Positions 6,608-15,627 of a DNA stretch of 64,000 bases are shown here, one piece after another. Every line of letters begins with the position of its first letter. Within the stretch, counting starts at the first letter, position 1. The DNA comes from CAKZNE01 sp002695025 (GTDB taxonomy: Bacteria; Bacteroidota; Bacteroidia; Flavobacteriales; Schleiferiaceae). A program made the position numbers and the translations under genes. The stretch spans positions 1 to 64,000 of the forward strand of contig CAJWML010000023.1 of assembly GCA_913043285.1 (NCBI GenBank), in the 5' to 3' direction. The notes under the pieces were generated by a model that searched no databases, was not told the DNA's origin, and was given only the letters and a program-made list of their open reading frames with translations.

Positions 6608-9600
6608 TTCTTAAAGTTGTATCCATAGGCTCACTGGCCTCTTCAGATTCGTCAATAATCATCAGCCCTTCCCCTTCATTGAGAATGATGGGCTCGCTGT
6701 TGCTACGGTTGAGTTCCGTTTTTTGTTCCTGTGCCTGTTGTTCCGTAAGCTTGATCTCTTCCTTCAGGTTACGTGCCTGTTCTGTAATGGACGGGCTGTA
6801 ATCACTGCTGATCACAAAGTCCAGGGTATAGTTGGCCTGGAAGATGTCTTCCAGCTTCCAGAAGTTTTTGGCCAGAATGATCAGGGCTTTCATTTTGTAT
6901 TCCTTAAAAGATGGAAGATCTTCAATAAGCTTGTATACCACAGTGGTGGAGGTTTCGTAATCGCCCTTCTGATACAGGATATCCGCTTTGTAGTAGAGCG
7001 CTTTAGCCTTGGCCTCTCCTTCTGCCGTATTGCCGATCTCCTCGTAACGCGTCAGTGCCTGGTCCAGATCACCTTTCTCAAAGTAGGAAGCGGCAGCCAT
7101 TTGCCGTGCTTCCAGCACCAGGGTGGCATCCTGCACTTCCATGCCCAACACCAGGTCCGCATGAACGGCCGCTTCGCTGTAATCGCCCAGTGCAAAGCTG
7201 CTTCGCATAATGCCGGCATGGGCCTGGGTACGTTTAGCCTTGTCCTGGGCAATATCCGCCAGTTGTTTGTAGTAATTGCGTGCTTTAGCGTATTCCTTAG
7301 CCTGGTAAGCCATGCCGGCCACATTCTCCAGTGCCATGGGGGTATACTCGTTGCGCGGGAATTCCAGGATAGCCTCATACGCTTGTTTGGCCTGGGAAAC
7401 CTGGTTAAGCTGATTGGCGCATTGGGCCAGGTAGTAGTTGGCTCGCAGGGCGAAGATGCCCTTCTCAAAGCGGCTCAGGTAATTGCTCAGGGCCTTTACA
7501 CTTTCGTTGCAATCCCCGGCTGAATAGATATCAAAAGCAGCGTTGAAGGCCGTACTATCCAAAGTGGAGCGTTCAAAGTTCACAAAGTTCAGTCCGTCCA
7601 CCCAGTCCAGGTAATCACTGATGCGGTTTTGGCGGGCGTAGATCAGGCGGGCCAGGCCCACCGCTTCAATAGATTCATCGGTGCCGGGATAATCCTTTAC
7701 CACCCCCTGGAATGCGGCCAGCGCTTCTGCATTACGATCGGTATTGCTGTACACCAGCCCGATCTGCAGTTTGGAAGAAGGCACTTTATCAGATTGCGGA
7801 TGATCGGCAATAAAGCGGTTAAAACCGGTAATGGCCTGATCGTAATTCTCCATTTGCAATTGGGTAACGGCAATTTCGTACTGCGCCTCTTCTGCGTAAA
7901 TGCTATTGGGATATTTTTTCAGCAGGCTTTGCAACTCGGCTACTTTTTGATCCTTTTTACCGGCCAGCCCCAGGCATTCCGCTTTCTGGAAAGTGGCGTA
8001 ATCGGCTTCACGGGTACCGGTTTTCAGGGCAGAACCGTAGAAGTCGGCAGCCACCAGGTATCCCCCGGTCAATAAATAACTATCCGCCAGGCGCAGGTAA
8101 GCATCCGGCAGCCTGGGGTCTTTCTTATCCGCTTCACGGGCAAAATTGCGGAAGTGCGTAGCGGCATTCTGGAAATCGAATTTCTTGTAGTATGTATAAG
8201 CAGTCTGGTACAGGGAACGGTTGTATTCCGTCATGTTAAAAGCCCCGGGACTGTTGCGGAAGGCTTCAAAACCTTCCAGGGCCTCATCGTACTCTTCCAG
8301 GCGATAATGGGCTTCGGCAATCCAGTATTTGCTCAATGCCACCACCGGCTTGTTGATGGGATATTGCAAAGACTCTTCATATTTATCAATAGCGGCCCGG
8401 TATTTCAGGGAGTTAAAGATCTCTGTGGCCCGGTAAAAAGCTACTTTCTGGTATACCTCCTTCATTTCAGGGGTACTTAGCCCGGTCCTTTTAATAGCCA
8501 GCAAGGCTTTGTCGTAATCTTTGGTGGTTACATAGAGGTTGGCCAGGTAGCGGTTTACCTCGTTCACCCGTGGTGATTCCGGGAAATAATCCAGGAAATC
8601 ATTCAGCACGGAAATGGCATCACGATAAGGGTCAGACAGTTCATATACCAGCTTACCGTAATTGAAAAAAGCATCTTCCTGCACGGTGGGCGAAGCATCA
8701 ATTTCGGAAGCAGCCTTAAAAGCCGTTATAGCCTGTTGCTTTTCACCTACTTTCAGGTAACAATCGCCCAGGTGGTAATACGCACTTTGTTGCATAGCCT
8801 CATTACCGCGTGATATTTTGTTGAACGACTCAATGGCCAGGCGGTACTTACCGGTTCGGTAATAACTGTACCCCAGTTGAAAGTGGTCCTGCGTACGCAT
8901 AGCCCCGCCCTTTTCCTTGTACAGTTCCAGGTATTCAATGGCATCCTCGTACTGGCCTTTATTGTAAAAAGCATCGGCCATCAGCTTGGCAATTTCCGGG
9001 GCCCGGGTAGGTGTCGCCTTATTCACCAGGTCCTTACCTACTTCCAGCAATTTGTCATAATCGCCCAGGCGATAATAGATATGCGCCAGGTAGTACGGCA
9101 CCAACGGTCCGAAGGAGGCATCTTCCTGCAAAGGCAGGAAATTGGTCAGGGCCTCGGTATAATTGCTATCCGCATACAGCAGGTGGGCATAGTAATATTT
9201 GGCGGAATTGGCATAGGTGGAGTTTTTGTCCTTCAGGTCAAAAAAGATCTTCTGTGCCTGCTTATTTTCCTCCATGCTCAGGTGCGAATAACCTTTTTTG
9301 AAGAGGTATTCGTTGAGGTCCTCCTCGTTCAGGCGGAACTTATCCACCTTTTCGTAATAGGCAGCGGCTTCGCGGTATTGTTTGGTACTGAAACGGTAAT
9401 TCGCATAGGCCAGGAAAAGCTGGTTGCGCAGAGGACTCAGCTCGTAGGTATCCGCAAATTTTTCCACGCGGTCGCGTGCATCACCATTGTAGAGCTTCAT
9501 AGCCGCCAAAGCCGCGTAATACTCAGCAGAGGCGCGCGTTTCGCGGTTGCGGTTGTATACATCCGCAGCTACAAGGTCTAATTGTTTCTGGGCGTGTACG

Positions 9601-9743
9601 TATTGACCTTTATGGTATAATTCCAGTCCTTCCTCATACGGATCTTCCTGTCCGGAAAGCACTTGTTCCGGTTGGGCATGTATTGAAAAAACCAAGCCGA
9701 CCATGCCTAATAACAAGGTCAGCCGCAAGCGTTTGCCAGGCAT
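6600..9743 (-). CDS. Large exported TPR-repeat protein
   Basis: A 1047-residue protein with a signal peptide (MPGKRLRLTLLLGMVGLVFSIHAQ) followed by some twenty or more tetratricopeptide repeats, with recurrent patterns such as YYLAHIYYRLGDYDKLL and AQYEIAVTQLQMENYDQAI. The C-terminal ~60 residues are low-complexity, charged (TEQQAQEQKTELNRS) and acidic. The start at 9743 is chosen for the signal peptide; the frame remains open upstream to 9872. TPR solenoids act as protein-protein scaffolds, here in the periplasm or at the outer membrane. It is translationally coupled to the barrel protein that follows. Many long antisense frames run across it, an effect of its codon usage. Confidence 0.9.
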   Translation of the reverse strand: MPGKRLRLTLLLGMVGLVFSIHAQPEQVLSGQEDPYEEGLELYHKGQYVHAQKQLDLVAADVYNRNRETRASAEYYAALAAMKLYNGDARDRVEKFADTYELSPLRNQLFLAYANYRFSTKQYREAAAYYEKVDKFRLNEEDLNEYLFKKGYSHLSMEENKQAQKIFFDLKDKNSTYANSAKYYYAHLLYADSNYTEALTNFLPLQEDASFGPLVPYYLAHIYYRLGDYDKLLEVGKDLVNKATPTRAPEIAKLMADAFYNKGQYEDAIEYLELYKEKGGAMRTQDHFQLGYSYYRTGKYRLAIESFNKISRGNEAMQQSAYYHLGDCYLKVGEKQQAITAFKAASEIDASPTVQEDAFFNYGKLVYELSDPYRDAISVLNDFLDYFPESPRVNEVNRYLANLYVTTKDYDKALLAIKRTGLSTPEMKEVYQKVAFYRATEIFNSLKYRAAIDKYEESLQYPINKPVVALSKYWIAEAHYRLEEYDEALEGFEAFRNSPGAFNMTEYNRSLYQTAYTYYKKFDFQNAATHFRNFAREADKKDPRLPDAYLRLADSYLLTGGYLVAADFYGSALKTGTREADYATFQKAECLGLAGKKDQKVAELQSLLKKYPNSIYAEEAQYEIAVTQLQMENYDQAITGFNRFIADHPQSDKVPSSKLQIGLVYSNTDRNAEALAAFQGVVKDYPGTDESIEAVGLARLIYARQNRISDYLDWVDGLNFVNFERSTLDSTAFNAAFDIYSAGDCNESVKALSNYLSRFEKGIFALRANYYLAQCANQLNQVSQAKQAYEAILEFPRNEYTPMALENVAGMAYQAKEYAKARNYYKQLADIAQDKAKRTQAHAGIMRSSFALGDYSEAAVHADLVLGMEVQDATLVLEARQMAAASYFEKGDLDQALTRYEEIGNTAEGEAKAKALYYKADILYQKGDYETSTTVVYKLIEDLPSFKEYKMKALIILAKNFWKLEDIFQANYTLDFVISSDYSPSITEQARNLKEEIKLTEQQAQEQKTELNRSNSEPIILNEGEGLMIIDESEEASEPMDTTLRNE

Positions 9744-9888
9744 ACTCTTCAGTTTCAAATGGATGTTTAAAAGTAGGGGTTTCCCTGAGCGATGATTTCG
9801 TTTTCCCGATTGTTTTTTCAAACGATTGGTGTTGATTATTATTGAAAGGGTGGAAAAATAAAAACAAGGCATTATCCTTTAATTCCCG

Positions 9889-9896
9889 TAGATTTG
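9889..9896 (+). promoter_or_regulatory. Candidate -7 box (TAGATTTG) for ftsE
   Basis: Exact match to the Bacteroidota -7 consensus TAnnTTTG, ending 25 bases before the ftsE ATG. No good TTTG element was found 19 bases upstream, so the call rests on the -7 box and position. Confidence 0.45.
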
Positions 9897-9921
9897 AACC
9901 AAAATTCCCTTACGGCACGCC

Positions 9922-10608
9922 ATGAGTACCGCACCTATCATCCAAATACAGGAAGCGAATATTTTTCAGAATGACCACCTCATCCTTTCGGATGTGAACC
10001 TTACCATCAATTCCGGTGACTTCCGTTACCTGATCGGAGCCACCGGAAGTGGAAAGACCAGTCTTCTGAAAACCCTGTATGGCGATCTGCCCCTGAAACA
10101 CGGCCAGGGAGAGGTATGCGGTTTCAAACTGCACGACCTCAAGGAAAAGGAAATTCCCTTTTTGCGCAGGAAAATGGGAATCGTATTCCAGGACTTTCAA
10201 TTGCTTACGGACCGCAGCGTATCTGATAACCTTCTTTTTGTACTGAAAGCCACCGGCTGGAAGGATAAGAAGAAAATGGAAAGCAAAATCAATGAGGTAC
10301 TGGAAAAGGTAGGTATGGCCACCAAAGGTTTTAAAATGCCGTTCCAGCTCTCCGGGGGTGAACAGCAAAGGGTAGCCATTGCGCGTGCCTTGCTCAACGA
10401 CCCGGAACTGATACTGGCGGACGAACCTACCGGTAACCTGGACCCCGGAACTTCAGAGGAGATCATGATCCTACTGGAGGAGATATCCCGTAACCAAAGG
10501 GCTATCCTGATGGCTACGCATGATTACTCTATCATTCTCAAGTTTCCGCACGAAACCCTGAAGTGTGATGATGGCAGGGTGTTTTCCACCGTGCAGAAGA
10601 GCCTCTAA
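9922..10608 (+). CDS. ftsE: Cell division ATP-binding protein FtsE
   Basis: A 228-residue ABC ATPase. Walker A is GATGSGKTS (residues ~39-47), the signature LSGGEQQRVAIARAL, Walker B LILADEPTGNLD and the switch His in MATHDYSII. All ATPase residues are present. FtsE works with the membrane protein FtsX at the divisome to couple ATP hydrolysis to cell-wall hydrolase activation. FtsX is not in this window; a separated ftsE is common in Bacteroidota. A LolD-type lipoprotein exporter ATPase is the main alternative, but length and context fit FtsE. The glycosyltransferase gene follows after 9 bases. Confidence 0.85.
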   Translation: MSTAPIIQIQEANIFQNDHLILSDVNLTINSGDFRYLIGATGSGKTSLLKTLYGDLPLKHGQGEVCGFKLHDLKEKEIPFLRRKMGIVFQDFQLLTDRSVSDNLLFVLKATGWKDKKKMESKINEVLEKVGMATKGFKMPFQLSGGEQQRVAIARALLNDPELILADEPTGNLDPGTSEEIMILLEEISRNQRAILMATHDYSIILKFPHETLKCDDGRVFSTVQKSL

Positions 10609-10617
10609 ATTACCTTT

Positions 10618-11517
10618 ATGGACCTATCGCTCTGCATACCTGTGTACAATGAAAGGGTAACGGAGCTTGCGCATAGCTTACTGGAACAAGCCCGTAGCCT
10701 GAACCTCCACTTTGAGCTCAGGATATACGATGATGGCTCGGAAGCCACCTACCTGGAATCCAACCGTGTATTGAAGAACGAGCCGGAAGTACATTACCTG
10801 GAACTCCCTGAAAATATAGGCCGGGCCGCTATACGCAACCGCCTGGCCGATGAGTCTGCCGGTACCTACCTCCTGTTCCTGGATTGTGATATGGCCATTG
10901 AAAATCCCGGCTTTTTGAATACTTACTGGGGAGAGCGCTTGGAGGGTGTACTCTGCGGGGGGCATGTATATTCTGATAAACCGCCCGCCCCGGAATATCA
11001 ACTTCACTGGCTGTACGGACGGGAGCGGGAAACTTCTCCCTTGCCCGAAAGGCAGCAACAAGCTTATGCTGCTTTTCGCAGCAGTAACTTTTTTGTACAT
11101 CGGTCCGTATTTGAAAAAGTTCGCTTTAAAGAAGATCTCAAGGGTTATGGTCACGAGGATACCTTTTTTGCTTACGAACTGAAGATATCCCGAACCCCCT
11201 TTCAAGTAATGGAGAACACCATCCTTCATAAAGGACTGGAAAAGAGCGATGTGTTTATTCAAAAAACCAAGAACTCCCTGAAAAATCTCCTGTGGCTCCG
11301 TACACATTTTCCCGCTTTTGCGGAAGAAGTGAAAATTTTGCAGGCCCTGACTAAACTGGAGCGTACGGCCACCGTAGGTATTATGCGTGCTTTGTACCAT
11401 ACCCGCAAGAAAAGCTGGCTTAAAAAGCTGAACGGGCCTCATCCACCATTGTACACTTTTGACCTTTTTAAACTGGGCTACCTGGCCAAAGAGCTTAGCC
11501 GTAATGCCAATGGATAA
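10618..11517 (+). CDS. Family 2 glycosyltransferase
   Basis: A 299-residue GT-A glycosyltransferase. The N-terminal LSLCIPVYNERV, the IYDDGSEATY segment, ENIGRAAIRNRLAD and the metal-binding FLDCDMAI (a DxD-type motif near residue 90) are the standard GT2 landmarks. The C-terminal half has GHEDTFFAYEL, corresponding to the ED acceptor/base motif. It is soluble, with no membrane segment, and acceptor and sugar are unknown. It lies in an operon with ftsE upstream, and its 3' end overlaps the kptA start. Confidence 0.9.
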   Translation: MDLSLCIPVYNERVTELAHSLLEQARSLNLHFELRIYDDGSEATYLESNRVLKNEPEVHYLELPENIGRAAIRNRLADESAGTYLLFLDCDMAIENPGFLNTYWGERLEGVLCGGHVYSDKPPAPEYQLHWLYGRERETSPLPERQQQAYAAFRSSNFFVHRSVFEKVRFKEDLKGYGHEDTFFAYELKISRTPFQVMENTILHKGLEKSDVFIQKTKNSLKNLLWLRTHFPAFAEEVKILQALTKLERTATVGIMRALYHTRKKSWLKKLNGPHPPLYTFDLFKLGYLAKELSRNANG

Positions 11518-12055
11518 GGAGAAAGAAACCCGTACCAGTAAATTCCTTAGCCTGGTGCTGAGGCATCAACCGGAAACCATACACTTGGAGATAGATGCAA
11601 ATGGCTGGGCGAATGTTCAGGACCTCTTGCAAAAGATCAACCTATATGCTTTTGAGTTGACCCTGAACGAATTGGAATTTGTGGTTTCCAACAATAGTAA
11701 AAAGAGATTCACTTTTTCCAATGATCTTACAAGGATACGCGCCAGTCAGGGACATTCACTTGAAATAAACCTGGAACTCCAAGCCGAGACACCACCGCCC
11801 GTGCTGTACCACGGTACGGCTACAAAAAACCTGGATTCCATACGAAGATCGGGCCTGGTAAAAGGCCAAAGGCATCATGTACACTTATCTGCTGATATCG
11901 ATACGGCAATTAAAGTAGGACAGCGTTATGGGAAACCCGTAGTATTGAAGATTAATACCGCGTTAATGCATGAGCAAGGCCAATTGTTTTACTGCTCAGC
12001 TAATGGGGTTTGGTTAACCGAGCAAGTTCCGTCCTCCTTCATAGAATTCTCATGA
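11504..12055 (+). CDS. kptA: RNA 2'-phosphotransferase KptA/Tpt1
   Basis: A 183-residue Tpt1/KptA enzyme. The family transfers a 2'-phosphate from RNA to NAD+, giving ADP-ribose 1'',2''-cyclic phosphate. Signature blocks are SKFLSLVLRHQP near the N-terminus, ANGWANVQDLL, then VLYHGTATKN and GQRHHVHLS, which carry the conserved His/Arg residues that bind RNA and NAD. The ATG at 11504 (or 11510) overlaps the glycosyltransferase stop by 14 bases. Bacterial KptA has no established tRNA-splicing role; repair or ADP-ribosylation functions have been proposed for the family. The stop codon abuts the stop of the convergent glycosyltransferase without a spacer base. Confidence 0.92.
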   Translation: MPMDKEKETRTSKFLSLVLRHQPETIHLEIDANGWANVQDLLQKINLYAFELTLNELEFVVSNNSKKRFTFSNDLTRIRASQGHSLEINLELQAETPPPVLYHGTATKNLDSIRRSGLVKGQRHHVHLSADIDTAIKVGQRYGKPVVLKINTALMHEQGQLFYCSANGVWLTEQVPSSFIEFS

Positions 12056-13177
12056 TCACTGGTATTTCCTGAATATCTCCACCAGTTTCTGCCTTTCTTC
12101 GTCCCAGTTGTTTTCCCGTGCCGCCTTCTCCAGTCCGGGGCTGTAAAAAGCCTTACCCTTCTTGCGGATGGTTTCAATACCTTCACAAATACTGGCTGCG
12201 CTGTGGTCGGGAATCACCTCACCGATATCATAATTACGTACCACGGAACTCACCTCCACTACATCAGATACCAGCACCGGGATGTGACATTTTACGTAAT
12301 CAAAGAGTTTATTGGGTAAACTGTAGCGGTAATTGAGGTTGGTATCTTTATCAAGGCTCAGTCCACAATCGGCATTTAAGGTGTATTGCAGCATTTCCAG
12401 GTAAGGTTGTGGAGGAATGAATAAGACCTTTTCTTGCAAACCCTCCAAACGGGCCTTTTCCTTCAAAAGTGGCAGCACATCTCCTTTTCCCACCAGCATT
12501 AAAATGGTATGGTCCATTTTCTTAAGTGCTTCAAAGGCCTCTTCCATGCCCCGGTCGGTATTGATGCCAGAGCCCTGGTTGATCAACACATAGACATCCT
12601 GCGGAATTCCCAGGGCAGCTCTGGTTTTATGCACCTCTGGCAATTGAGAGTCGGATATATTGCGTACCACCTCTGCTACTACACCATAATCATCATAATA
12701 CAGGCTGGCAATACTCTGGTTCACGGTTATAAAATCATTGGCTTTGGGCAAAAGCCAACGCTCCAGGAAACTCCATATTCCCTTAACCACCGGGCGACCC
12801 TGGATCTCTGGAACCCCGGTAAAATATTCGTGCGAATCATATACCAGCGGCTTAGCCCTCATCCGGGATACCAAAAAATTAGGCAGTAAAGTATCCAGGT
12901 CATTGCTCAGGTAAAGATCAAATTTCCTGAAAATCAGAAAGGTAAAGAGCCTCAGATTATAGTTGGCATAAAACAGGAAACCCTTTCGGAACCACAATTT
13001 AAAACGTACCGTTTTATAAGGTTGCTCTACAGGCAGGCTTTCCCTGAGCTGACGTCCTACAAAGCATACCTCAAAGCCCAGTTCCTGCAGCACCTCAATG
13101 CTGCGCTTTACCCTCTGGTCAGTTACCAGATCATTAGTTACGCTTACAACTACCTTCTTTTTATTTTTGCTGGCCAA
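12056..13177 (-). CDS. GT4-type glycosyltransferase
   Basis: A 373-residue GT-B glycosyltransferase. The N-terminus (KVVVSVTNDLVTDQRV) is a common Bacteroidota GT4 beginning, the middle has LVYDSHEYFTGVPE, and the C-terminal nucleotide-sugar region is NKLFDYVKCHIPVLVSD. Acceptor and donor are unknown. There is no ATG before the conserved N-terminus; the best start is TTG at 13177, only 12 bases from the divergent queA start. It ends directly against kptA in convergent orientation. Confidence 0.88.
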   Translation of the reverse strand: MASKNKKKVVVSVTNDLVTDQRVKRSIEVLQELGFEVCFVGRQLRESLPVEQPYKTVRFKLWFRKGFLFYANYNLRLFTFLIFRKFDLYLSNDLDTLLPNFLVSRMRAKPLVYDSHEYFTGVPEIQGRPVVKGIWSFLERWLLPKANDFITVNQSIASLYYDDYGVVAEVVRNISDSQLPEVHKTRAALGIPQDVYVLINQGSGINTDRGMEEAFEALKKMDHTILMLVGKGDVLPLLKEKARLEGLQEKVLFIPPQPYLEMLQYTLNADCGLSLDKDTNLNYRYSLPNKLFDYVKCHIPVLVSDVVEVSSVVRNYDIGEVIPDHSAASICEGIETIRKKGKAFYSPGLEKAARENNWDEERQKLVEIFRKYQ

Positions 13178-13189
13178 GCACTTGGAATT

Positions 13190-14410
13190 TTGAACGAAGA
13201 TGTAAAGAAAATACGAATTGAGGACTATACCTATGAGCTACCGGATGAACGTATTGCCCGTTTTCCCTTAGCACAGCGGGATGCCTCCAAATTACTCATT
13301 GCCAAGCGGGGTGAGAATTTCACACACCTTAGCTTCCGTGCAATAGAGTCCGTACTGCCGGCCGATACACATCTTATTTTCAATGAGACTAAGGTGGTAC
13401 AGGCCCGCCTGCTATTTGCCAAAAATGAAACCACCAGTATCGAAGTGTTTTGCCTGGAACCTTTGCCGGGAACGGACATACAGCAGGCTATGGCCACCAA
13501 AAAGTCCATAGAGTACCTCTGCCTGGTGGGTGGTGCCCGTAAATGGAAATCCGGTTTTTTGCGTATCAACCTGGGTAGTGGCGGAACTTTACAGGCAGAA
13601 AAAATGGAAAACTGCAACGGAACCTTCCGTATTGCTTTCAGCTGGGATAGTGAATTAACTTTTGCCGAAGTGCTGGAAACAGCAGGACGCACTCCCCTGC
13701 CACCCTACCTGAAACGCGTAGCCGAAGCATCGGACCGTGATCGCTACCAAACGGTATTTGCCCGCCATGATGGTTCCGTAGCTGCCCCTACCGCCAGCCT
13801 GCATTTTACCCCACAACTGGTGCAAAAGCTGGAGGCAAAAGGTATCCATCACAGCAACCTTACCCTGCACGTGGGGGCCGGAACCTTTAAACCGGTGGAA
13901 AGTGAGGATATTGGTTCGCACGAAATGCACGCAGAAGAAATATTCATTAAACGGTCATTTGTACAGGACATCCGGCAAAGACTGGATAAGCGAATTATAC
14001 CGGTGGGTACAACCGCCATGCGGGCACTGGAAAGCCTGTACTGGTTCGGTGCATTGCTGCATGTTGGTGAAAGGCCCGGGGATGAAACCATTCCTTTGCT
14101 GGATCAATGGACCCCCTACCGCACAGACCTGGAGGGCATCAGTGTGGAAGAAAGCCTGCAGGCATTAGAATACTACCTGATCCATAAACAACAGGAAACA
14201 TTACAATTAAAAACAGCCATCATTATAGCTCCGGGTTATCGGCATCAGCTTTGTGGCGGATTATTGACTAACTTCCACCAGCCAAAGAGCACTTTACTGC
14301 TCCTGGTGGCATCCCTCCTGGGAGACAGATGGAAGGAAATGTACCGCTATGCACTGGAGCATGATTTCCGCTTTCTGAGCTATGGTGATGCCTGTCTTAT
14401 ACTGAGCTGA
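13190..14410 (+). CDS. queA: tRNA preQ1(34) S-adenosylmethionine ribosyltransferase-isomerase QueA
   Basis: Cytoplasmic enzyme that transfers the ribosyl part of SAM to preQ1 in the tRNA wobble position, making epoxyqueuosine. Family blocks are visible in order: DYTYELPDERIARFP, HLIFNETKVVQAR, GRTPLPPYLKR, DRDRYQTVFA, HVGAGTFKPV, and the C-terminal LTNFHQPKSTLLLLV. Length is 406 residues from a TTG at 13190, somewhat above many family members because of a longer middle region. No in-frame ATG exists near the conserved start, and the frame extends back to 13022 inside the divergent gene, which I reject. The T9SS-protein gene follows 2 bases after the stop. Confidence 0.92.
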   Translation: MNEDVKKIRIEDYTYELPDERIARFPLAQRDASKLLIAKRGENFTHLSFRAIESVLPADTHLIFNETKVVQARLLFAKNETTSIEVFCLEPLPGTDIQQAMATKKSIEYLCLVGGARKWKSGFLRINLGSGGTLQAEKMENCNGTFRIAFSWDSELTFAEVLETAGRTPLPPYLKRVAEASDRDRYQTVFARHDGSVAAPTASLHFTPQLVQKLEAKGIHHSNLTLHVGAGTFKPVESEDIGSHEMHAEEIFIKRSFVQDIRQRLDKRIIPVGTTAMRALESLYWFGALLHVGERPGDETIPLLDQWTPYRTDLEGISVEESLQALEYYLIHKQQETLQLKTAIIIAPGYRHQLCGGLLTNFHQPKSTLLLLVASLLGDRWKEMYRYALEHDFRFLSYGDACLILS

Positions 14411-14412
14411 AT

Positions 14413-15627
14413 ATGCTGAAGAACATCGTATACCAACTTTATTTTTTCCTCTCTTACCTGATCGGTTATGGTCAGTCGGTAGAACTACACGTAATGGCGT
14501 CCCTTCCTGAGGAACTGGAAGAATGCAGCGGCATGGTGTACCGGCAGCAGGATCAAAAGGTGGTATTCATCAATGACAGCGGCAACCGCCCGGAAATACT
14601 GGCCACGGATCTTAAGGGAAAGCTCACCCAGCAGTATTGCCTGCCCGGTGCAGTGAACGTGGACTGGGAAGACCTTACCCAGGATGATGAGGGATACCTG
14701 TACATTGGTGATTTTGGCAACAACCGGAACCGCAGAAAGGACCTGGTGATCTATAAAGTAGACGCAGAAATGGTATTATCCGGCAACGATAGCTTTGAAT
14801 TACAGGAGATCCATTATTCCTATGAAGATCAAAACGGCTTTCCTCCCGACCAGGAAGACCGGAACTTTGATATGGAAGCCATGGTTCACATTGGTGATTC
14901 CCTTTACCTTTTCTCTAAGAACCGTACGTCTCCTTTTGATGGTTACACCTATTGCTACCGTTTACCGGACAACCCGGGTGAATTTATAGCGGAAAAAGTA
15001 GATAGTTTCAAGACCGGCAGTGGCATGAAGGAATCCTATTGGATAGCGGCTGCTGATTTCAGGGAAGATCCTCGCACCTTGCTCCTGCTGGGTTATGATA
15101 AAGTATGGATGTTCTACTATTTTGAAGGTACCCGCTTTTTCAGTGGCAAGCATAATGTGCTTTACTTCAATAGTTTTACTCAAAAAGAGTCCATCAGCTT
15201 TTACGAAGACAATAAAGTGTTGCTCAGCGATGAGAAGAATAATTCGAAAGACGGCAAGCTGTATTTTATAGAGCTCCCCGAAATATTGATGAATACCGAA
15301 GCCTTATTACAGGATACTTCCAGCCACACAGACAGTATAACGGCAGGCCCACGCTATTTCCAGGATAGTATTTCCATCGGTATTTATACTACTGAAAGCA
15401 GTACCGTACTTTGGGAGGCCTTCTCCACCAACGGCCAGCGCCTGCATTTTGGTAAGCTTGGCAAAATTGAAGCCGGACACCACCATTTTCAGCTCGATAC
15501 CTTTGAATGGACAGCCGGGGGCTATGTGCTGAATATCTTAGTGAATGGCCGGCCGCATGGGTTTAAACTCAGCAAGCCTCTTACTCCTAAAAAGAATAAT
15601 GCAGCCCCAGAAGAAGAGAACCGTTAA
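14413..15627 (+). CDS. Secreted propeller-like protein with probable T9SS type A sorting domain
   Basis: A 404-residue exported protein with signal peptide (ending IGYGQS). Residues ~25-300 contain repeated strand motifs such as INDSGNRPEIL and YLYIGDFGNNRNRRKDL, which look like a beta-propeller. Residues ~315-390 resemble the Por-type C-terminal sorting domain (WEAFSTNGQRL ... GGYVLNILVNGRPHGFKL), so it is probably exported through T9SS. After the sorting-like domain there is a short Lys/Glu-rich tail, which is unusual for a T9SS cargo. It follows queA by 2 bases. The 3' end overlaps the convergent PAP2 gene by 41 bases. Confidence 0.78.
   Translation: MLKNIVYQLYFFLSYLIGYGQSVELHVMASLPEELEECSGMVYRQQDQKVVFINDSGNRPEILATDLKGKLTQQYCLPGAVNVDWEDLTQDDEGYLYIGDFGNNRNRRKDLVIYKVDAEMVLSGNDSFELQEIHYSYEDQNGFPPDQEDRNFDMEAMVHIGDSLYLFSKNRTSPFDGYTYCYRLPDNPGEFIAEKVDSFKTGSGMKESYWIAAADFREDPRTLLLLGYDKVWMFYYFEGTRFFSGKHNVLYFNSFTQKESISFYEDNKVLLSDEKNNSKDGKLYFIELPEILMNTEALLQDTSSHTDSITAGPRYFQDSISIGIYTTESSTVLWEAFSTNGQRLHFGKLGKIEAGHHHFQLDTFEWTAGGYVLNILVNGRPHGFKLSKPLTPKKNNAAPEEENR

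Noticed and set aside
8877..9581. Long plus-strand open frame (234 codons) opposite the TPR gene, with others in the same region
   Set aside because: No family motifs; the residue pattern is that of antisense reading of a helical repeat gene, and no promoter or start context is seen.
10678..11442. 254-codon minus-strand frame opposite the GT2 gene
   Set aside because: The plus-strand frame has clear GT2 motifs; the antisense product has no recognisable features.
13022..13189. Extension of the queA frame upstream to 13022
   Set aside because: It lies inside the 5' end of the divergent glycosyltransferase, and the added residues do not resemble QueA.
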